Position numbers and translations under genes: made by a program. Below are positions 9,046-17,993 of a DNA stretch of 64,000 bases, in pieces. The DNA lies in assembly GCF_014635345.1 (NCBI RefSeq), contig NZ_BMCU01000001.1:186001-250000 (forward strand), in the 5' to 3' direction. The notes under the pieces were generated by a model, which did no database searches, was not told the DNA's origin, and saw only the letters and a list, made by a program, of their open reading frames with translations. Within the stretch, counting starts at the first letter, position 1. Each line of letters opens with the position of its first letter. This stretch comes from Rhodococcoides trifolii. Lineage in GTDB: Bacteria > Actinomycetota > Actinomycetes > Mycobacteriales > Mycobacteriaceae.

Positions 9046-9444
9046 TCAGGAGGGCTGGCAGGCGTCCTTCAGGCTGCACGACGTACACGCATGTCCGCAT
9101 CCGGCGGCTTCGGGCTTGGGCAGTGCTGCGGCGGCGCGAGCACCCATGCTTCCGCCCATCCCGGCGATGACGAGTGCGGCGGCGACGCAGACCAGGACGG
9201 CACCACTCGCAGCCCAGCCACCGAACGCGAGCGACGCGATGGCACCGAAGACGAGGAACAATGCGGCGGCGGCGGTGGTCGGCCCGGCAACTCGGTTGGC
9301 CACGGCGAATGCGTCGTCGGAGCTCATCGAAGCGGGCGTACGAACGCCCGCGAAGCGGTTGCGCGGCAGCTTGCGTGCGAGCGCGAGGACGGCGACGCTT
9401 CCGACGAACACGGCGCAGACGAGCAAGACGATGGCAGCAATCAC
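9046..9444 (-). CDS. SdpI-like small membrane protein with Cys-rich tail (Rv0039c position)
   Basis: 132 residues. It has three hydrophobic segments: IAAIVLLVCAVFVGSVAVLALA, AAAALFLVFGAIASLAF and ASGAVLVCVAAALVIAGMG. After the first comes the SdpI-type motif RNRFAGVRTPASMSSDDAF. The last 20 residues contain four cysteines (CGHACTSCSLKDAC), which could bind metal or form disulfides. GTG 9444 is preferred over GTG 9453 because TATCGT ends exactly 7 nt before it and would overlap the alternative start. Synteny to leuS supports Rv0039c orthology. Function unknown; SdpI itself is a toxin-immunity protein in Bacillus. Confidence 0.75.
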   Translation of the reverse strand: MIAAIVLLVCAVFVGSVAVLALARKLPRNRFAGVRTPASMSSDDAFAVANRVAGPTTAAAALFLVFGAIASLAFGGWAASGAVLVCVAAALVIAGMGGSMGARAAAALPKPEAAGCGHACTSCSLKDACQPS

Positions 9445-9533
9445 GTCCTCCACGATACGTCCCCGCGGGCGGTGGACGAGACGCGGACGGTCACGCTTTA
9501 GGCCGGTGAAGTGCCACGCTTTAGGCTTGCCCG
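9445..9533. promoter_or_regulatory. Divergent leaderless promoters, SdpI-like gene and leuS; 12-bp direct repeat
   Basis: Minus: TATCGT (9457-9452), 7 nt from GTG 9444. Plus: TAGGCT (9522-9527), 6 nt from GTG 9534. The 12-mer CACGCTTTAGGC occurs at 9492-9503 and again at 9515-9526, covering the leuS -10 and a near copy of it 23 bp upstream. Confidence 0.6.
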
Positions 9534-12371
9534 GTGACCGAGCAACAGGAAACTGCACCCGAATTTCGCTACACCGCGCAGTTGGCCGGACGTATCGAGG
9601 CGCAGTGGCAGGAGCGCTGGGCCGCCGAGGGCACGTTCGACGCGCCCAATCCGGTCGGTTCACTTGCCGGACCGGTCCCCGACGACAAGCTGTTCGTTCA
9701 GGACATGTTTCCGTACCCCTCCGGTTCCGGCCTGCACGTCGGTCACCCACTCGGGTACATCGCCACGGACGTGTTCGCCCGCTACCACCGCATGCACGGG
9801 CGCAACGTTCTGCACACCCTCGGCTACGACGCCTTCGGGCTGCCGGCCGAGCAGTACGCCGTGCAGACCGGCACGCACCCGCGCACCACCACAGAGGCCA
9901 ACATCGCGAACATGAGACGACAGTTGGGTCGCCTCGGACTCGGCCACGACACCCGACGCTCGCTCGCGACCACCGACGTCGACTTCTACCACTGGACGCA
10001 GTGGATCTTCCTGCAGATTTACGGTGCGTGGTACGACGCGTCGGCGGGCAAGGCGCGGCCCATCGCGGAGCTGGAAGCCGAATTCGATTCCGGGTCGAGG
10101 GGTTTGCCGGACGGCCGTGCATGGAGTTCGCTGACGGCGTCCGAGCGCAAGACCGTGATCGACGGTCACCGGCTCGTCTACCAGTCGAATTCGCTGGTCA
10201 ACTGGTGCCCCGGTCTCGGAACCGTGCTCGCCAACGAAGAAGTCACCGCCGACGGGCGCAGCGACCGCGGGAACTTCCCCGTGTTCCGAAAGAACCTGCG
10301 GCAGTGGATGATGCGTATCACCGCGTATTCCGACCGGCTGATCGACGATCTGGACCTGTTGGACTGGCCGGACAAGGTCAAGTCCATGCAGCGCAACTGG
10401 ATCGGTCGTTCTCGCGGTGCGCGGGTCACGTTCCTCGCCGACCTGCCGCACGGGTCCGGCACCGAACCCATCGATGTCTTCACCACCCGCCCGGACACGC
10501 TGTTCGGCGCCACGTATGTCGTTCTGGCGCCCGAACATCCACTGGTCGACGACATCGTCGCAGTGGCTTGGCCCGTCGACGTCGACGATCGGTGGACTCT
10601 CGGGGAGGGGACGCCGCTGCTGGCCGTCGGAGAGTACCGCCGCGCCATCGCCGCGAAGTCCGACCTCGAACGTCAGGAGAACAAGGAGAAGACAGGCGTC
10701 TTCACCGGCGCGTACGCCACCAACCCCGTGAACGGCGAGAAGGTTCCGGTGTTCATCGCCGATTACGTCCTGACCGGGTACGGAACGGGCGCCATCATGG
10801 CCGTCCCCGCGCACGATCAGCGCGACTGGGAGTTCGCGACGGCGTTCGGTCTGCCGATCGCCGAGGTCATCTCCGGTGGCGACGTCACCGAATCGGCGTA
10901 CACGGGCCCCGGTGAACTGGTGAATTCGCAGTTCCTCGACGGCATGTCCGTCGACGACGCAAAGGCCGAGATCGTGTCGCGACTGGAGAAGGACGGTCGC
11001 GGACAGGGCACCATCCAGTACAAGCTACGTGACTGGCTCTTCGCGCGTCAGCGCTACTGGGGAGAACCGTTCCCGATCGTGTACGACGCGGACGGGGCAG
11101 CATTCCCGTTGCCGGACACCATGTTGCCGGTCGAACTGCCCGAGGTCGAGGACTACGCCCCCGTCTCGTTCGATCCCGACGACGCCAACAGCGAACCGTC
11201 GCCCCCGCTCGCGAAGGCGTCCGACTGGGTCGACGTCGAACTCGACCTCGGCGACGGACTGCAGACCTACCACCGCGACACCAACGTGATGCCGCAGTGG
11301 GCCGGAAGTTCCTGGTATCAGCTGCGATACATCGATCCGACGAACGCGGAGCAGATGTGCGCGCCGGAGAACGAGGCCTACTGGATGGGCCCACGCCCGG
11401 ACTTGCACGGCGAGAACGATCCCGGCGGGCTGGATCTCTATGTCGGCGGCGTGGAACATGCGGTGCTGCACCTGCTGTACGCGCGGTTCTGGCACAAGGT
11501 GCTCTTCGACCTCGGGCACGTCAGCTCGAAGGAGCCGTACCGTCGTCTGTTCAATCAGGGCTACATCCAGGCGTACGCGTTCACCGACGCCCGCGGTGTC
11601 TACGTGCCCGCCGAGGAGGTCACCGAAGAGGGCGGTAAGTACTTCTTCGAGGGCACCGAGGTCAACCGGGAGTACGGCAAGATGGGCAAGAGTCTGAAGA
11701 ACTCGGTCTCCCCCGACGAGATCTTCGAACAGTACGGCGCCGACACACTTCGCATGTACGAGATGTCGATGGGTCCGCTGGACACGTCCCGGCCGTGGGC
11801 GACGAAGGATGTCGTCGGTGCGCAACGCTTCCTGCAGCGTGTGTGGCGTCTGGTGGTCGACGAGGAGTCCGGCGCGGTTCGAGTCACCGACGAGGCGCTG
11901 TCCGACGACACCCAGCGTGCCGTCAACCGCGCGGTACAGGGTGTGGACGCGGATTATGCTGCGCTACGCGACAATACGGCCGGCGCGAAGCTGATCGAGC
12001 TGACGAACTACCTCACCAAGGAGTACCCCGCGGGCGCGCCGCGTGCCGCGGTGGAGCCGGTGGTGCTGATGCTGGCTCCGCTGGCGCCCCATCTGGCCGA
12101 AGAGCTGTGGAACATGTTGGGCCACACCGGTTCCTTGGCCCACGGCCCGTTCCCCGTCGCCGAGGAGAAGTGGTTGGTCGACGACACCGTCGACTACCCC
12201 ATTCAGGTCAACGGCAAGGTGCGGAGCCGCATCTCGGTCGCTGCCGACGCGTCGCGTGAGGACGTCTCGGCTGCCGCGTTGGCGGACGAGAAAATAGTGG
12301 CGTTGCTGGACGGAAAGGATCCCAAGAAGGTCATCGTGGTGCCGGGCCGGATGGTGAACGTGGTGCTGTAG
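9534..12371 (+). CDS. leuS: Leucyl-tRNA synthetase
   Basis: 945-residue class Ia aminoacyl-tRNA synthetase that charges tRNA-Leu. The HIGH motif appears as HVGH (within [12 protein letters not shown]). The KMSKS motif appears as KMGKS ([16 protein letters not shown]), as in other actinobacterial LeuRS. The editing domain (CP1) includes [16 protein letters not shown] and the tRNA-proofreading segment [16 protein letters not shown]. The C-terminal anticodon and Leu-specific domains are present and the length is normal. GTG 9534 lies 6 nt from TAGGCT, so leaderless translation is likely. Single-gene transcription unit. Confidence 0.98.
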   Translation: MTEQQETAPEFRYTAQLAGRIEAQWQERWAAEGTFDAPNPVGSLAGPVPDDKLFVQDMFPYPSGSGLHVGHPLGYIATDVFARYHRMHGRNVLHTLGYDAFGLPAEQYAVQTGTHPRTTTEANIANMRRQLGRLGLGHDTRRSLATTDVDFYHWTQWIFLQIYGAWYDASAGKARPIAELEAEFDSGSRGLPDGRAWSSLTASERKTVIDGHRLVYQSNSLVNWCPGLGTVLANEEVTADGRSDRGNFPVFRKNLRQWMMRITAYSDRLIDDLDLLDWPDKVKSMQRNWIGRSRGARVTFLADLPHGSGTEPIDVFTTRPDTLFGATYVVLAPEHPLVDDIVAVAWPVDVDDRWTLGEGTPLLAVGEYRRAIAAKSDLERQENKEKTGVFTGAYATNPVNGEKVPVFIADYVLTGYGTGAIMAVPAHDQRDWEFATAFGLPIAEVISGGDVTESAYTGPGELVNSQFLDGMSVDDAKAEIVSRLEKDGRGQGTIQYKLRDWLFARQRYWGEPFPIVYDADGAAFPLPDTMLPVELPEVEDYAPVSFDPDDANSEPSPPLAKASDWVDVELDLGDGLQTYHRDTNVMPQWAGSSWYQLRYIDPTNAEQMCAPENEAYWMGPRPDLHGENDPGGLDLYVGGVEHAVLHLLYARFWHKVLFDLGHVSSKEPYRRLFNQGYIQAYAFTDARGVYVPAEEVTEEGGKYFFEGTEVNREYGKMGKSLKNSVSPDEIFEQYGADTLRMYEMSMGPLDTSRPWATKDVVGAQRFLQRVWRLVVDEESGAVRVTDEALSDDTQRAVNRAVQGVDADYAALRDNTAGAKLIELTNYLTKEYPAGAPRAAVEPVVLMLAPLAPHLAEELWNMLGHTGSLAHGPFPVAEEKWLVDDTVDYPIQVNGKVRSRISVAADASREDVSAAALADEKIVALLDGKDPKKVIVVPGRMVNVVL

Positions 12372-12388
12372 CAATCCCTTTGTCCTGA

Positions 12389-12967
12389 TCACCGGGGTGC
12401 GGCCGCCTGCATCTCCCACACCAACACCTCGCACGCGCTTTCAGCCTGAAGTCTCTGACCCCCACTGTCGGTCAGCCGCACCGCATCCCCGTGCTCGACA
12501 AGCCCGATGCCCTCGAAACCGGCTGAGCCCTTCGCGACAAACACGTGGCCGAACGGCGCCGTCGGAATCACGATCGATCGACCGGCTTCGAGTTGCGCAA
12601 CCTGGAGCGCCGCGTCACGGTTGCCGATGGTGACCGCCCCGCCCTCGCCCGCTACCGTCACCAGACCACCTCCCGCGAGCGCGGCGGTGACATCGCGTTC
12701 CTGGTACGACGGAGCAAGATTCGGAACGGTCGGCGGTACCCACATCTGCACAACCCGGAGCCGCCGTCCGGTGCCGGCGCTCATCCGCTGTACGGTGCCG
12801 GGCCTGATCACACCGACGTTGCCCACCGAATCTTCGTGCCGCAGCGCGCCTTCGAGCACCCAGGTGATGATCTCCATGTTCTCGTGATGGTGCCTGTCGA
12901 ACCCTTCGCCGGGTGCGACGGTGTCTTCGTTGTGGACCAGAAGGACTCCATGCGCGTTCGATGCCAA
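12389..12967 (-). CDS. Pirin-like cupin protein, atypical and possibly degenerate
   Basis: 192 residues from the only usable start, TTG 12967. The pirin N-terminal motif is clear: HGVLLVHNEDTVAPGEGFD, then MEIITWVLEG, RHEDSVG, GVIRPGTVQRMSAGTG. In ordinary pirins RMSAGTG is followed by a stretch containing a metal-ligand region HSExN before the VVQMWV strand; here RMSAGTG runs through three residues into RVVQMWV, so about 10-14 residues are missing in frame. The homologous frame also extends upstream of the TTG (GNFDLASNAHGV) to a stop without ATG or GTG. Pirins are iron-binding or quercetinase-like proteins; this copy may be inactive. The C-terminal cupin half looks complete. Confidence 0.65.
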   Translation of the reverse strand: MASNAHGVLLVHNEDTVAPGEGFDRHHHENMEIITWVLEGALRHEDSVGNVGVIRPGTVQRMSAGTGRRLRVVQMWVPPTVPNLAPSYQERDVTAALAGGGLVTVAGEGGAVTIGNRDAALQVAQLEAGRSIVIPTAPFGHVFVAKGSAGFEGIGLVEHGDAVRLTDSGGQRLQAESACEVLVWEMQAAAPR

Positions 12968-13011
12968 GTCGAAGTTTCCGGTCGCCGGGAACGACGTCCT
13001 TTGCCTGTGTT

Positions 13012-13045
13012 TTAAGTATGCGTTACCTTACTGAGGTAGACCTAA
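13012..13045 (+). promoter_or_regulatory. Two overlapping DtxR/IdeR-like iron boxes
   Basis: TTAAGTATGCGTTACCTTA (13012-13030) and CTTACTGAGGTAGACCTAA (13027-13045) each match about 12 of 19 positions of the DtxR/IdeR consensus and share its inverted symmetry. They lie 26-59 nt before the start of the siderophore-binding protein gene, where iron repression is expected. Confidence 0.6.
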
Positions 13046-13070
13046 GTTCAAGCTGCTACCGAAGGAACTC

Positions 13071-14096
13071 ATGATCCACGCACCCCGTGTCGCTGCAGTC
13101 GCAGTGGCAGCGCTCCTCACCGTCGGGTTGGCTGCCTGCTCGTCGTCGTCGACACCCGAAGCCCAGTCTGCGGACGGGGATTGGACCCCCGTCACCATCG
13201 AGCACGCGCTCGGCACCACCACCATCGAGTCGAAGCCGGACCGCGTCGCCACCGTCAACTGGGCAAACCAGGAGGTGCCACTCGCTCTCGGGGTGGTCCC
13301 GGTCGGCATGGCTGCCGCGAACTTCGGGGACGACGACGGTGACGGAGTACTCCCCTGGGTTCAGCAGAAGCTGGAGGACCTGGACGCGCCGACCCCGGTG
13401 CTGTTCGACGAGACCGACGGAGTCGATTTCGAAGCCGTCGCCGATACCGACCCCGACGTCATCCTGGCGGCGTATTCCGGACTGACGCAGGAGGATTACG
13501 ACCAGCTGAGTGAGATCGCACCCGTGGTGGCCTACCCGGACACGGCGTGGGGGACACCGTGGCGGGACATGATCGAGGTCAGCAGTACCGCACTCGGGAT
13601 GGGCGACGAGGGTCGTCAACTGATCACCGACCTGGACCGGCAGATCGACGAGTCCGTCGCGAATCACCCTGACATCGCCGGGAAGTCGGCCATGTTCCTC
13701 ACGCACATCGACACCACGAACCTCAGTGAGGTCAGCTTCTACACAACCCACGACACCCGCACGATGTTCTTCGAGGACCTCGGCATGACGACGCCCGCCA
13801 GCGTGGCGGCCGCATCGGCCGAGACCGACAAGTTCAGTCTCACGCGCAGTGCCGAGCAGGCCGACGCGTTCAACGACGTCGACATCATCGTCACCTACGG
13901 CGGCGACGAACTGACGAACGCGTTGAAGGCCGACCCGCTCTTGTCGCAGATGCCTGCGGTGGTCAACAATTCGATCGTCAGCCTGCCGACCGACGGCCCG
14001 ATCGGCACTGCGTCGAACCCGACGCCGCTCTCGATCTCCTGGGTTCTGGACGACTACCTCGACCGCCTCGATCAGGCCGCCGACCAGGCGCAGTGA
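13071..14096 (+). CDS. Fe3+-siderophore ABC transporter, substrate-binding lipoprotein
   Basis: 341 residues. The lipoprotein signal has its lipobox at LAAC with Cys23. The mature protein has a FecB/BtuF-type class III binding fold: TTTIESKPDRVATVNW at the N-lobe start, DPDVILAAYSGL in the middle, and DIIVTYGG plus the C-lobe helix. It should capture a ferric siderophore at the outer face of the membrane. RBS GAAGGA lies 6 nt before ATG 13071. It is the first gene of a four-gene operon with 4-nt overlaps, behind iron boxes. The siderophore type is not predictable. Confidence 0.9.
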   Translation: MIHAPRVAAVAVAALLTVGLAACSSSSTPEAQSADGDWTPVTIEHALGTTTIESKPDRVATVNWANQEVPLALGVVPVGMAAANFGDDDGDGVLPWVQQKLEDLDAPTPVLFDETDGVDFEAVADTDPDVILAAYSGLTQEDYDQLSEIAPVVAYPDTAWGTPWRDMIEVSSTALGMGDEGRQLITDLDRQIDESVANHPDIAGKSAMFLTHIDTTNLSEVSFYTTHDTRTMFFEDLGMTTPASVAAASAETDKFSLTRSAEQADAFNDVDIIVTYGGDELTNALKADPLLSQMPAVVNNSIVSLPTDGPIGTASNPTPLSISWVLDDYLDRLDQAADQAQ

Positions 14097-15118
14097 CGCT
14101 CGATGTGACGGCGCGGCCGCAGCGCACCGTTCTGGGGAAATCTGCGTCGGCCGTTTTCCTCGCTGGAGTGGTGGTGGTGTTGGCTGCGGCGTCGGTGACG
14201 ATCGGTTCGCGTGACGTCGGACTCGACGACATCGTGGCTGCTCTGGGTGGGTCGACCGAGGGGTTCGACCGAGCGGCGGTTGCCACGCGACTGCCCCGAA
14301 CTGCGCTGGCACTTCTGGCGGGTGCTGCGTTGGCGGTGTCCGGCGCAGTGATGCAGGGTGTGACGCGTAATCCGTTGGCGGACCCCGGGATCCTCGGCGT
14401 CAACATGGGTGCGTCTCTCGCCGTCGTCTCCGGCATCGCGTTCTTCGGGCTGGCGTCGGCGACGAGTTTCGTGTGGGTGGCGATCGTGGGTGCCGGCCTT
14501 ACCGCGGTCTTCGTCTACACGATCGGATCGCTGGGACGCGGAGGAGCCACTCCGCTCAAGCTCGCGCTGGCCGGCGCGGCGACGTCGGCAGCACTCATCT
14601 CGTTCGTCAGCGCAATTGCCTTGCCCCGCGGAGACATTGCCGGCGGGATTCGGTCCTGGCAGATCGGTGGCGTCGGCGGCGCGGTATTCGATCGAATCTG
14701 GTTGGTGCTGCCGTTTCTCGTCGTCGGGTTCGCCGTGTGCTGGGTGTCGGCCCGCGGTCTCAATACCTTGGCTCTGGGTGACGATCTCGCCGCCGGACTC
14801 GGGGAACGCGTCGCACTGACCCGAGCGACGGCGTCCATCGGTGCGGTCGTCCTGTGTGGGGCCGTCACGGCGATCACGGGTCCGATCGGTTTCGTCGGAC
14901 TCGTGGTGCCGCACGTGGTCCGCCTCTTGACCGGGGCCGATCACCGCTGGCTCCTGCCGTTGTCGGCACTGGGTGGTGCCGCGCTGCTGACAGGGGCGGA
15001 CATCTTGGGTCGCATCGTCGCTCGTCCAGCGGAGATCGACGTGGGCATCGTCACCGCCATCGTCGGCGCACCCTTCTTCATCTACATCGTTCGGCGGCGG
15101 AAGGTGTCGGCACTGTGA
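14093..15118 (+). CDS. FecCD-family siderophore permease 1
   Basis: 341 residues, about nine to ten transmembrane helices. FecCD hallmarks: GAALAVSGAVMQGVTRNPLA (LAVSG.xMQ..TRNPLA), PGILGVNMGASLAV, GPIGFVGLVVPH (the cytoplasmic coupling loop to the ATPase) and LLTGADILGRIVARPAEIDVGIVTAIVGAPFFIYIV at the C-terminus. It forms half of the membrane channel for ferric-siderophore import. Its GTG start overlaps the TGA of the binding protein gene (GTGA), and its own stop overlaps the next permease start, so expression is tightly coupled. Confidence 0.93.
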   Translation: MTLDVTARPQRTVLGKSASAVFLAGVVVVLAAASVTIGSRDVGLDDIVAALGGSTEGFDRAAVATRLPRTALALLAGAALAVSGAVMQGVTRNPLADPGILGVNMGASLAVVSGIAFFGLASATSFVWVAIVGAGLTAVFVYTIGSLGRGGATPLKLALAGAATSAALISFVSAIALPRGDIAGGIRSWQIGGVGGAVFDRIWLVLPFLVVGFAVCWVSARGLNTLALGDDLAAGLGERVALTRATASIGAVVLCGAVTAITGPIGFVGLVVPHVVRLLTGADHRWLLPLSALGGAALLTGADILGRIVARPAEIDVGIVTAIVGAPFFIYIVRRRKVSAL

Positions 15119-16146
15119 CCGCCACCTCCGAAGTCGTTGTACGCGAGCGTGTCCGACGAGGTACACGGCGACGGCGGGTCGTCACGGTTCTTCTCGTGCT
15201 CGTCGTCGTAGCATTCGCGGTGACGCTGATGGTGGGACGCACCTTCTACCCGCCCGCAGACGTGATGCGGGTGATCCTCGGTCAGGACGTGCCAGGCGCG
15301 TCGTACACCGTCGGACGCCTCCGTCTCCCGCGCGCGGTGCTCGCGATCGCGGCCGGTCTGTGCTTCGGGATGGCGGGCGTCACCTTTCAGACCATGCTGC
15401 GAAACCCGTTGGCCAGCCCCGACATCATCGGAATCAGTGCCGGATCCAGCGCCGCGGCAGCCTTCGCTATCGTGACGCTCTCGCTCGGGTCGACGGCCGT
15501 GTCCGTGTTCGCCATCGTCAGTGGGCTGGCGGTGGCGCTGCTGGTGTATGTCCTGTCGTTCAAGGACGGCGTCGTCGGAACACGATTGATTCTCATCGGC
15601 ATCGGGATAGCCGCCATGTTGGACAGCGTCACCGCGTACATCCTCTCGCGCGCAGCGCAGTGGGACCTCCAAGAGGCGACGCGATGGCTGACCGGCAGTC
15701 TCAACGGAACCACCTGGCCCGCAGTGGTTCCCGTCCTTATCGCGTTGGTGGTCCTGACCCCGGTGCTTCTCGGTCAGGGTCGGAGCCTTGCGGTGACGCA
15801 ACTCGGTGACGACATGGCACCGGCCCTGGGAGTGCGGGTGGGGCGTACGCGTTTGCTGGTGATCGTGGCAGCCGTGGGGTTGATCGCGTTTGCCACGGCC
15901 GCTGCCGGCCCGATCGCCTTCGTGGCGTTCCTGTGTGGGCCCATCGCGGCCCGGTTGATCGGACCCGCGGGGTCCCTACTGGTTCCGTCGGCCCTCGTCG
16001 GCGCGCTACTGGTCCTGGTCGCCGATTTCGTGGGTCAGTACGCGCTGGCGTCTCGCTATCCGGTGGGGATCGTCACGGGTGTGCTGGGTGCCCCCTACCT
16101 CATCTATCTCATCACTCGATCCAACCGCGTCGGAGGCTCGATATGA
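15115..16146 (+). CDS. FecCD-family siderophore permease 2
   Basis: 343 residues from GTG 15115, which overlaps the upstream TGA (GTGA). It has the same family signatures: LCFGMAGVTFQTMLRNPLASPDIIG, SAGSSAAAAFAI, GPIAFVAFLCGPIAARL and GIVTGVLGAPYLIYLI. It pairs with permease 1 as a heterodimeric importer channel. A basic N-terminal segment (RERVRRGTRRRR) precedes the first helix and supports an inside orientation. The frame is open upstream to 14854, but that part lies inside permease 1 and is not expected to be translated. Confidence 0.93.
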   Translation: MTATSEVVVRERVRRGTRRRRVVTVLLVLVVVAFAVTLMVGRTFYPPADVMRVILGQDVPGASYTVGRLRLPRAVLAIAAGLCFGMAGVTFQTMLRNPLASPDIIGISAGSSAAAAFAIVTLSLGSTAVSVFAIVSGLAVALLVYVLSFKDGVVGTRLILIGIGIAAMLDSVTAYILSRAAQWDLQEATRWLTGSLNGTTWPAVVPVLIALVVLTPVLLGQGRSLAVTQLGDDMAPALGVRVGRTRLLVIVAAVGLIAFATAAAGPIAFVAFLCGPIAARLIGPAGSLLVPSALVGALLVLVADFVGQYALASRYPVGIVTGVLGAPYLIYLITRSNRVGGSI

Positions 16147-16988
16147 CCGCGCACCACTCGATGACCATCGAGAGCCTCACCCTCGGTTACGGTGACCGCA
16201 CCGTCATCGAGGGCCTCGACCTGCAATTGCCGTCGGGCAAGATCACGTCGATCGTCGGGGCCAACGCCTGCGGCAAATCCACTCTCCTCCGGTCGATGTC
16301 GCGCCTTCTCCGGCCCAAGATGGGCAGTGTGCTGCTCGACGGTCGTGATGTCCACAAGATGCCGGCCAAGGAACTCGCCCGCACCCTCGGCCTGCTACCG
16401 CAATCGCCGATCGCTCCCGAAGGAATCACCGTCGGTGACCTCGTCGGCCGCGGGCGTCACCCACACCAGGGCGTCTTCTCACGGTGGAACGCGGAGGACG
16501 ATACCGCCGTGGCGGACGCCCTGGACACCACGCACACCGCGTCGCTGGTGGATCGGTCAGTCGACGAGTTGTCGGGTGGTCAGCGGCAGCGAGTCTGGAT
16601 TGCCATGGCCCTGGCCCAGCAGACGGATCTGCTGTTGCTCGACGAGCCGACGACGTTCCTCGACGTCAGTCACCAGATCGAGGTACTCGACCTTCTGACC
16701 GATCTGAATCAATCGCGCGGCACCACCATCGTCATGGTGTTGCACGATCTCAACATGGCAGCGCGGTATTCGGATCATCTGATTGCGTTGTCGAACGGCA
16801 GAATCCACGCGGCGGGTGACCCAGTAGACGTATTGACCGAGCAGAACGTGAAGGCGGTCTTCGGTCTGGACAATCGAGTTATCGCCGATCCGACGTCGGG
16901 GACGCCCATGATGCTTCCGTTGGGGAGGCATCATGTGAAGGCTGATTCGGAACCCCGGTCGGCTTCGGTGCCGTCTTCTCGGCGTTGA
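16143..16988 (+). CDS. Siderophore ABC transporter ATP-binding protein
   Basis: 281 residues. Walker A is GANACGKST (residues 39-47), the ABC signature LSGGQ is at 143-147, and Walker B LLLLDEP is at 163-169, followed by the H-loop VLHDLNMAARYSD. It resembles FepC/FecE ATPases that drive ferric-siderophore uptake. The ATG overlaps the permease stop (ATGA), completing an operon of binding protein, two permeases and ATPase. No siderophore-interacting reductase or biosynthesis gene is adjacent, so the cell may import a xenosiderophore or make its own elsewhere. Confidence 0.95.
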   Translation: MTAHHSMTIESLTLGYGDRTVIEGLDLQLPSGKITSIVGANACGKSTLLRSMSRLLRPKMGSVLLDGRDVHKMPAKELARTLGLLPQSPIAPEGITVGDLVGRGRHPHQGVFSRWNAEDDTAVADALDTTHTASLVDRSVDELSGGQRQRVWIAMALAQQTDLLLLDEPTTFLDVSHQIEVLDLLTDLNQSRGTTIVMVLHDLNMAARYSDHLIALSNGRIHAAGDPVDVLTEQNVKAVFGLDNRVIADPTSGTPMMLPLGRHHVKADSEPRSASVPSSRR

Positions 16989-17305
16989 TCTGGTTCGACA
17001 CCATCCGAAACGTCGCGGGTCTCGGTGGCATGGCCACCACATCGGTGCTGATCGGCTATCCAAACCCATCCGATATGGCGGGTTTGCAAAGTTGTTGGGA
17101 CGCCGGTAAATCGATGTGCTCGACCACGATCTACCCGCCCGAGTGGGACGTGGTTCTGACCCGTTGACGTAAACCCTGTGCGGCTTTTTGTACCCGTCGC
17201 TGGGCGTCGTATTGGCCTGACGGCGGTTGTGAAGGATTTACCGCGGGTGCCGCGGAGTATTCTTCACAATCGCACCCGCCCTACGGCTCGGCAGGCACAC
17301 GCAAC
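16989..17305. other. Intergenic region between convergent units; possible small ORF and hairpin
   Basis: 317 bp. A 60-codon plus-strand frame (16985-17167) starts at a TTG overlapping the ATPase stop and contains two Cys and several Trp, but resembles no family I know and has no ribosome site. I do not annotate it as a gene. The only clear element is the hairpin at 17227-17269. Confidence 0.5.
17227..17269. terminator. Hairpin between convergent genes
   Basis: Arms 17227-17246 and 17250-17269 pair at 16 of 20 positions around a GTG triloop, with solid ends TTGTGAAG/CTTCACAA and core CCGCGG/CCGCGG. It lies 37 nt from the SDR stop. No T-run follows on either strand, so it is a bidirectional terminator candidate of the non-canonical actinobacterial kind. 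Confidence 0.55.
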
Positions 17306-17980
17306 TCAGCGAGCGATCGGCTTCAGCACGATCTCCACCGGATGTGCGTCGCCCGGGGTGTCGATCGCGTTTCTGACCGCCGCCGCGACCGTCCGGGCGG
17401 TCAGGAACGCGTCCGGTGAGTACTGCCCACCTTCGTGTTCGACGATGGCACGCTGCATGTCGGTGTCGATGCGTCCGGGGTGCACCGACGTGACCCGGAT
17501 GGTCGGTTCTTCCTGACGCAGTACGTCACCGAAAGCGCGGAGTGCGAACTTGCTGGCGGCGTACGCTCCCCAGCCCGGGTTCGCGCGGAGACCCGCACCC
17601 GAGTTGATCAGCACCACGTGGCCGCCCGCCGTACGCAACGCGGGCAACAACAGGCGGGTCAGTTCGGCAACGGCGAACACGTTGGCCTCGAACGTCTTCC
17701 GCCACGTATCTGCTGTTGTCTCCTCGACCGTTCCCAGCTCTGCCACGCCGGCGTTGTGCACGAGAACGTCGAGCGAGTCGATGCCTGCCGCCGCCTCGGC
17801 TACCGCAGCGGTATCGGTCAGGTCGACCGGCCAAGCCACGCTGCCGTCCAACTCGGACGTGATGGCAGACACGGACTCCGGCGTCGACCCACCGAGGTAG
17901 CAGCGATGATCGGGGGCGAGGGTTCGGGCGATCGCGGCGCCGAGGCCGCGGCTCGCGCCGGTGATGAGAGCAGTGGGCAT
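17306..17980 (-). CDS. Short-chain dehydrogenase/reductase
   Basis: 224-residue classical SDR. The Rossmann motif GASRGLG is at residues 8-14, NAG at 76-78, the catalytic Ser at INS (about 127), and YAASK (140-144) supplies Tyr and Lys. The cofactor is probably NADP(H), because the residue after the glycine motif region is not the acidic type. Substrate unknown. ATG 17980 is 7 nt from TAGTGT, whose first three bases are the stop codon of the upstream permease gene; so SDR probably has its own leaderless promoter despite lying only 10 nt downstream. Confidence 0.9.
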   Translation of the reverse strand: MPTALITGASRGLGAAIARTLAPDHRCYLGGSTPESVSAITSELDGSVAWPVDLTDTAAVAEAAAGIDSLDVLVHNAGVAELGTVEETTADTWRKTFEANVFAVAELTRLLLPALRTAGGHVVLINSGAGLRANPGWGAYAASKFALRAFGDVLRQEEPTIRVTSVHPGRIDTDMQRAIVEHEGGQYSPDAFLTARTVAAAVRNAIDTPGDAHPVEIVLKPIAR

Positions 17981-17987
17981 GCCCCCG

Positions 17988-17993
17988 ACACTA
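17988..17993 (-). promoter_or_regulatory. Leaderless -10 (TAGTGT) overlapping an upstream stop codon
   Basis: TAGTGT ends 7 nt before the SDR start ATG 17980. Its TAG is the stop of the amino-acid permease gene. Confidence 0.55.

Noticed and set aside
16985-17167. 60-codon frame starting at a TTG overlapping the ATPase stop
   Set aside because: The TTGA overlap imitates the operon style, but there is no family resemblance and no ribosome site; kept only as a note on the intergenic region.
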